A program made the translations under genes and the position numbers. A stretch of 64,000 nt of DNA from assembly GCF_014042345.1 (NCBI RefSeq), contig NZ_JACEZT010000018.1, positions 55,501 through 119,500 on the forward strand. The letters are read 5' to 3'. Below are positions 59,708 to 64,000 of the stretch, one piece after another. The DNA comes from Rugamonas brunnea. GTDB lineage: Bacteria > Pseudomonadota > Gammaproteobacteria > Burkholderiales > Burkholderiaceae_D. The stretch's first letter is position 1. Every line of letters begins with the position of its first letter. The notes under the pieces were generated by a model, which saw only the letters and a program-made list of their open reading frames with translations, did not search any database and was not told where the DNA came from.

Positions 59708-60698
59708 GAACACCGGACTGCAAAAAGCGGCCATCCTGATGCTGGCCATGGGCGAGACGGAAGCGGCCGAAGTGATGAAATTCCTCGGCCCGCGCGAAGT
59801 GCTCAAGCTGGGCGCGGCCATGGCCACCATGAAGAACGTGCCGCACGAGCAGGTGGTCGATACGCTGGACGACTTCCGCGACCAGGTGGCGGCCGCCTCC
59901 ACCGTGGGCCTCGATTCGGACGAGTACATCCGCCAGGTGCTGACCAAGGCGCTGGGCGACGACAAGGCCTCGGTGCTGCTGTCGCGCATCCTGGGCGGCA
60001 AGGACGCGTCCGGCATCGAAAGCCTGAAGTGGATGGATTCGAACTCGGTGGCCGAACTGATCCGCAACGAGCACCCGCAGATCATCGCCACCATCCTGGT
60101 CCACCTGGAGCGCGACCAGGCTTGCGAAATCCTGGGCAACTTCACCGACCGCCTGCGCAACGACGTGGTGCTGCGCATTGCCACCCTGGACGGCGTGCAG
60201 CCGGCCGCGCTGCGCGAACTGAACGACGTGCTGACCAAGCTATTGTCCGGCAATGAGAACATCAAGAAATCGTCGCTGGGCGGGGTGCGCGCGGCGGCCG
60301 AGATCCTGAACTTCATGAGCGGCGAGCAGGAAGGTTCGGTGATGGACAACATCAAGAACTACGACAACGACATGGCCCAGAAGATCATGGACGAGATGTT
60401 CGTGTTCGACAACCTGATCGACATCGACGACCGCGGCATCCAGCTGTTGCTGCGCGAAGTGCAGTCGGAAATGCTGATCATCGCCCTGAAAGGCGCGTCG
60501 CAGGAGCTGCGCGACAAGATCTTCAAGAACATGTCGGCCCGCGCCGGCGAGATGATGCGCGAAGACCTGGAATCGAAAGGTCCGGTGCGCCTGTCCGAAG
60601 TGGAAACCCAGCAAAAACAAATCCTGCAGATCGTGCGCCGGCTGGCCGACGAAGGCCAGATCGTGCTTGGCGGCAAAGGTGAGGATTCCTTCGTCTGA
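59700..60698 (+). CDS. fliG: Flagellar motor switch protein FliG
   Basis: 332 residues, the standard length. The FliF-binding N-terminal domain (AAILMLAMGETEAAEVMKF), the middle EHPQ motif (LIRNEHPQIIATILVHL) that contacts FliM, and the C-terminal torque domain with its charged helix (LREVQSEMLIIALKGASQELRDK is split by none, MSARAGEMMREDLESKGPVR) are all present. It overlaps fliF by 8 bp and fliH by 1 bp. It is the rotor part of the motor and the expected site of YcgR braking. Confidence 0.98.
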   Translation: MTENTGLQKAAILMLAMGETEAAEVMKFLGPREVLKLGAAMATMKNVPHEQVVDTLDDFRDQVAAASTVGLDSDEYIRQVLTKALGDDKASVLLSRILGGKDASGIESLKWMDSNSVAELIRNEHPQIIATILVHLERDQACEILGNFTDRLRNDVVLRIATLDGVQPAALRELNDVLTKLLSGNENIKKSSLGGVRAAAEILNFMSGEQEGSVMDNIKNYDNDMAQKIMDEMFVFDNLIDIDDRGIQLLLREVQSEMLIIALKGASQELRDKIFKNMSARAGEMMREDLESKGPVRLSEVETQQKQILQIVRRLADEGQIVLGGKGEDSFV

Positions 60699-61456
60699 TG
60701 GCTACCATACCGAAAGAGCAGCAGACCGCGTTCCAGCGCTGGGAGATGACGTCGTTCGGCGACCACCGTCCCAGCACGCTGGCCGCGCGCGACGCCGAGC
60801 AGCACGCCCAGGAAGCGGCGCGCGCCCAGCAATTGCTGGAACAGCGCATGCAGGAAGCGCTGCTGGAGCACGAGCGGCAACTGGCCGAGGTCGGCCCGCC
60901 GCCGCCGCCACCGCCCGCCTACCCCAGCGTGGAGGAAGTGGAAGCGATCCGCGAACAGGCGCGCCTCGAAGGCTACGAGGAAGGCCACGCGGCCGGCCAC
61001 GCCGACGCGCTGGCGCTGGGCAAGATCGAATCGGCCAAGGAACTGGAACACTTGCGCGCGCTGACGGCCTCGTTCGGCACGGCCGTGCAGCAGGCCGACC
61101 AATTGATCGCCAACGACGTGCTGGAACTGGCCCTGCAACTGGCCAAGGGCATGCTGAAGACGGCGCTCAACGTCAAGCCGGAACTGGTGCTGCCCATCGT
61201 GCGCGACGCGATCGAGTACCTGCCCGTGCTGCAGCAGCCGGCGCTGCTGGTGCTGCATCCCGATGACGCGGCCGTGGTGCGCGAAGGCATAGGCGAGGAA
61301 CTGGACAAGGGCGGCTGGCGCGTGATCGAGGACCCCAGCGTGGGCCGCGGCGGCTGCAAGGTCGACACGGCCAGCAACCAGATCGACGCCCAGGCCGCCT
61401 CGCGCTGGCAACGGCTGACCCACGCGCTGGGCAAGGACGTGGACTGGCTGGCCTGA
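60698..61456 (+). CDS. fliH: Flagellar export ATPase regulator FliH
   Basis: 252 residues. An Ala/Glu/Gln-rich helical N-terminus with a PPPPPPP run near 67–73, then the FliH-type repeats of the pattern AxxxGxxxG (REQARLEGYEEGHAAGHADAL), and the C-terminal globular domain (VRDAIEYLPVLQQPALLVLHP; VGRGGCKVDTASNQIDA). FliH dimers bind FliI and hold it at the export gate. The start codon overlaps the fliG stop by one base (TGATG), and fliI starts 10 bp after its stop. Confidence 0.95.
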   Translation: MATIPKEQQTAFQRWEMTSFGDHRPSTLAARDAEQHAQEAARAQQLLEQRMQEALLEHERQLAEVGPPPPPPPAYPSVEEVEAIREQARLEGYEEGHAAGHADALALGKIESAKELEHLRALTASFGTAVQQADQLIANDVLELALQLAKGMLKTALNVKPELVLPIVRDAIEYLPVLQQPALLVLHPDDAAVVREGIGEELDKGGWRVIEDPSVGRGGCKVDTASNQIDAQAASRWQRLTHALGKDVDWLA

Positions 61457-61466
61457 ACCACGTCGT

Positions 61467-62939
61467 ATGAACACCATGGAAAGCATGGAATCCCTCGCCC
61501 CAGCGGCCGAACCGGCCGAGCCGGCCAATCCGGCCACCCCCGCACCGTCGCCCAGCGTCCACGCCGGGCGCTGGCAAGCCTACCTGCACGACTGCGCCAC
61601 GCTGGCCAGTTTCGTGGAACCGATGCAAGTGTCGGGCCGCGTCACGCGCGTGGCCGGCCTGGTGATGGAGGCGGTCGGCCTGCGGCTGGCCGTGGGCGCC
61701 GCCTGCACGGTGCCGCTGCCCAGCGGCGGCAAGGTGGAAGCGGAAGTGGTCGGCTTCGAAGGCGACCGATTATTCCTGATGCCGCAAAGTGACGTCGAAG
61801 GCATCGTGCCGGGCACCCGCGTGTTCCCGGTCGAGCCGGCCATTCCCCGCCCCGGCAGCGTGGCCCATCCGCGCCGCCGCCCCAGCGACCGTGCGCGCCA
61901 CCTGCCCGTGGGCCCGGAACTGCTGGGCCGGGTGCTCGACGGCGCCGGCCGCCCGCTCGACAACCTCGGTCCGCTGCACGCGCACGACAGCGCCCCCATC
62001 AACGTGCGCCCCGCCAACCCGCTGGGCCGCGCGCCCATCGTCGAGACGCTGGACGTGGGCGTGCGCGCCATCAACGCCATGCTGACCGTGGGCCGGGGCC
62101 AGCGCATGGGCCTGTTCGCCGGTTCCGGCGTCGGCAAATCCGTGCTGCTGGGCATGATGGCGCGCTACACGGAAGCCGACGTGATCGTGGTCGGTCTGAT
62201 CGGCGAACGGGGCCGCGAGGTCAAGGAATTCATCGAACAAATCCTCGGCGAGGAAGGGCTGGCCCGTTCCGTGGTGGTGGCCGCGCCGGCCGACACGCCG
62301 CCGCTGATGCGCATGCAGGGCGCGGCCTATGCCACGGCGATCGCCGAACACTTCCGCGACCAGGGCCAGAACGTGCTCCTGATCATGGATTCGCTGACCC
62401 GCTACGCCATGGCCCAGCGCGAGATCGCCCTGGCCATCGGCGAACCGCCGGCCACCAAGGGCTATCCGCCGTCCGTGTTCGCCAAGCTGCCGGTGCTGGT
62501 GGAACGGGCCGGCAACGGCGAACTGGGCGGCGGCTCCATCACCGCCTTCTACACCGTGCTGACGGAAGGCGACGACCAGCAGGACCCGATCGCCGACTCG
62601 GCGCGCGCCATCCTGGACGGCCACATCGTACTGAACCGGCGCTTGGCCGAGGCCGGCCACTACCCGGCCATCGACATCGAACAGTCGATCAGCCGCGCCA
62701 TGCATTCGATCACCTCGCATGAGCACCAGACCCAGGCCCGCAACCTCAAGCAACTGTTCTCGCGCTACGAACGCAGCCGCGACCTGATCAGCGTGGGCGC
62801 CTATGCGCCCGGCACCGATCCCGTGCTGGACCAGGCCATCGCCCTGCACGACAAGATTGAGCATTTCCTGCAACAACAAATCACGGAACGGGTCACCATG
62901 AGCGAGAGTTTGGGGCAACTTACCTCGCTATTCGACTGA
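61467..62939 (+). CDS. fliI: Flagellum-specific ATPase FliI
   Basis: 490 residues, longer than the usual roughly 455 because of a Pro/Ala-rich N-terminal extension of about 30 residues. It is the hexameric ATPase of flagellar type III export, related to F1-beta. Walker A is GLFAGSGVGKSVLLGMM and Walker B LLIMDSLTRYAMAQREIAL, with the Glu of LIGERGREVKEFIE between them. The TLPPSVFAKLP-like region (here KGYPPSVFAKLPVLVERAG) is also typical of the family. It lies in the fliF–fliK operon. Confidence 0.98.
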   Translation: MNTMESMESLAPAAEPAEPANPATPAPSPSVHAGRWQAYLHDCATLASFVEPMQVSGRVTRVAGLVMEAVGLRLAVGAACTVPLPSGGKVEAEVVGFEGDRLFLMPQSDVEGIVPGTRVFPVEPAIPRPGSVAHPRRRPSDRARHLPVGPELLGRVLDGAGRPLDNLGPLHAHDSAPINVRPANPLGRAPIVETLDVGVRAINAMLTVGRGQRMGLFAGSGVGKSVLLGMMARYTEADVIVVGLIGERGREVKEFIEQILGEEGLARSVVVAAPADTPPLMRMQGAAYATAIAEHFRDQGQNVLLIMDSLTRYAMAQREIALAIGEPPATKGYPPSVFAKLPVLVERAGNGELGGGSITAFYTVLTEGDDQQDPIADSARAILDGHIVLNRRLAEAGHYPAIDIEQSISRAMHSITSHEHQTQARNLKQLFSRYERSRDLISVGAYAPGTDPVLDQAIALHDKIEHFLQQQITERVTMSESLGQLTSLFD

Positions 62940-62974
62940 TTGCCCGTCAGACAGGACGCCTATAATGCTTGATC

Positions 62975-63415
62975 ATGGCATCCCAATCTCAACTGAAAAC
63001 CCTGATTGAGCTGGCGCAGCGGGAAACCGACGACGCCGCCAAACGGCTGGGCGCGGCCCTGAAGGCCGTGGCCGAGGCCGAGCAAAAGCACGACATGCTG
63101 ATCGGCTACCGGGACGAGTATGTCAAGCGCTTCGAAGCGGCCCAGGCGGCCGGCATCACCCCCATGGCCTACCGCAATTTCCAGGCTTTCATGGGCAAGC
63201 TGGACAACGCCATCACGGGCCAGCAGGAAGTGATCCGCCACGCCGAGCAACGCAGCGTGCAGGAGAAGCAGGCCTGGCAGGCCAGCGAGCGCAAACGCAT
63301 GTCCTACACCACGCTCAACGAGCGGGCGGCGGCCGCGGCGCTCAAGCTCGAAGCCAAGCGCGACCAGAAGCAGATGGACGAACACGCAGCACGACAGGCT
63401 TATTACAAACGCTGA
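62975..63415 (+). CDS. fliJ: Flagellar export chaperone FliJ
   Basis: 146 residues from the ATG at 62975; a TTG two codons upstream is less likely. It forms one long antiparallel coiled coil (LKTLIELAQRETDDAAKRLG; RSVQEKQAWQASERKRMSY), as in FliJ, which resembles the F1 gamma shaft and activates the FliI ring. The conserved pattern of the FliJ family is loose, so the assignment uses length, helical content and position between fliI and fliK. A TATAAT lies 9 bp before the start but without a properly spaced -35, so it is probably not a promoter. Confidence 0.93.
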   Translation: MASQSQLKTLIELAQRETDDAAKRLGAALKAVAEAEQKHDMLIGYRDEYVKRFEAAQAAGITPMAYRNFQAFMGKLDNAITGQQEVIRHAEQRSVQEKQAWQASERKRMSYTTLNERAAAAALKLEAKRDQKQMDEHAARQAYYKR

Positions 63416-63465
63416 ATCCGCACGCTGAATTCAGCCCGGCGGCAACCAACCATAACGGCGCGACC

Positions 63466-64000
63466 ATGCAAACACCCATCCTTCCCCTGCCCACCATCGG
63501 CGCCAACGCGGCTGCCGCGCCCAAGGTGAACCTGAACGCGAGCGGCCAGGACAACCAGTTCCAGCGCGCCCTGTCGCGCGAAATGGAGCAGCGCCAGTCG
63601 GCCAACGCCAGCGCCAACGCGCCCGCGCGCCCGCCCGAGCGTCAGCCGGCCGCGCCGGCCGCCCCGCGCCAGAGCACCATGCCGGCCCGCCAGGCCACGC
63701 CCACCAAACCGGCCCAGTCACAGGAAGCGCCGGAAGGCAAGGAAGGCAATGCACAGGTGCAACCTGGCGCCAAAAGCACCCCCGACAGCACCAGCGCGGC
63801 CGACGCCAGCGGCAAGGCGGCCGCCGGCAACGCGGGCGACGACGCCCGGAGCGATGCCAAAGCGGCGCTGGACGGCCCGGTGGCCGACATGCTGGCCCTG
63901 GTGGCCGCGTTCAATCCGCCGCCCGCGCCGGCCGCCGCCACCGTGACGACAGCCGCCGCGCAAGCGGCGCCGGCCGCGCTGGGCGCCGATGCGGGCGCCG
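63466..64000 (+). CDS. fliK: Flagellar hook-length control protein FliK (N-terminal part, runs off the window)
   Basis: Open from the ATG at 63466 to the window end, 178 codons with no stop. The visible part is an Ala/Pro/Gln/Ser-rich, low-complexity sequence starting MQTPILPLPTIGANAAAAPK, with QFQRALSREMEQRQS near residue 32 as the only structured segment, typical of FliK N-termini that act as a molecular ruler. The conserved C-terminal domain must lie beyond the window. Position directly after fliJ supports FliK. It is distinct from the fliK-like gene at 54776, which has a recognisable C-terminal domain. Confidence 0.85.
   Translation, partial: MQTPILPLPTIGANAAAAPKVNLNASGQDNQFQRALSREMEQRQSANASANAPARPPERQPAAPAAPRQSTMPARQATPTKPAQSQEAPEGKEGNAQVQPGAKSTPDSTSAADASGKAAAGNAGDDARSDAKAALDGPVADMLALVAAFNPPPAPAAATVTTAAAQAAPAALGADAGA

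Noticed and set aside
62940..62966. TATAAT at 62961 with TTGCCC 15 bp upstream, as a promoter for fliJ
   Set aside because: The spacer is too short, the start point would fall on the fliJ start codon, and fliJ lies inside a continuous operon.

Overview
The window is 64 kb of gene-dense, GC-rich chromosome from a betaproteobacterium, most likely a flagellated member of the Oxalobacteraceae (Massilia / Duganella / Janthinobacterium type). This placement is an inference from gene content. The order rph – PP2C phosphatase – Ser/Thr kinase – yicC – gmk – rpoZ – spoT – greB, the HexR-controlled Entner–Doudoroff genes and the fliC-flaG-fliD-fliST plus fliEFGHIJK layout all fit that family. I see no rRNA, tRNA, CRISPR array, complete insertion sequence or prophage.

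Layout. 1–8.5 kb: yggX, a small lipoprotein gene, rpiA, a response regulator / CheC / diguanylate cyclase triad, a BrnT-BrnA toxin–antitoxin pair, a sugar-binding protein paired with a histidine kinase, and an astacin-like protease with beta-propeller-like repeats. 8.5–20.6 kb: the glucose locus, with edd-eda leftward and pgi, an SMP-30 lactonase, zwf and hexR rightward. It is followed by a ParE-type toxin–antitoxin pair, a methyltransferase with a LysR–GNAT fusion regulator, an unlisted 59-codon gene and tal. 20.7–26.7 kb: a complete RND efflux operon. 26.7–31.5 kb: a patatin-like protein, a chemoreceptor and a CusF-CopC-CopD copper operon behind a MerR/CueR-type promoter. 31.5–44.2 kb: hemW-rdgB, an oxidoreductase with a divergent LysR gene, and the rph-to-greB housekeeping block. 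44.3–48.5 kb: a small membrane protein, a NarL-type two-component pair and a second diguanylate cyclase. 48.9–64 kb: flagellar genes fliC, flaG, fliD, fliS, fliT, a fliK-like gene, an flhB C-terminal paralogue and ycgR; then divergent fliE and fliF-G-H-I-J, with fliK running off the window end.

How the genes work together. Zwf, a lactonase, Edd and Eda form the Entner–Doudoroff route, with Pgi, Tal and RpiA linking it to gluconeogenesis and the pentose phosphate pathway. Four near-identical palindromes matching the HexR operator lie in front of edd, pgi and zwf-hexR, so the locus reads as one KDPG-responsive regulon. Two diguanylate cyclases and the PilZ protein YcgR connect c-di-GMP to the flagellar cluster. 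Sigma-28-type promoters are visible before fliC and fliD.

The least expected items are two long perfect palindromes with identical ends and unrelated cores at 43535–43604 and 48534–48597, the LysR–GNAT fusion, the binding protein–kinase pair with no ABC transporter, the response regulator–CheC–GGDEF triad, and an astacin-like protease with no visible signal peptide. I found nothing that I can firmly call a wholly new system; these are the best candidates.
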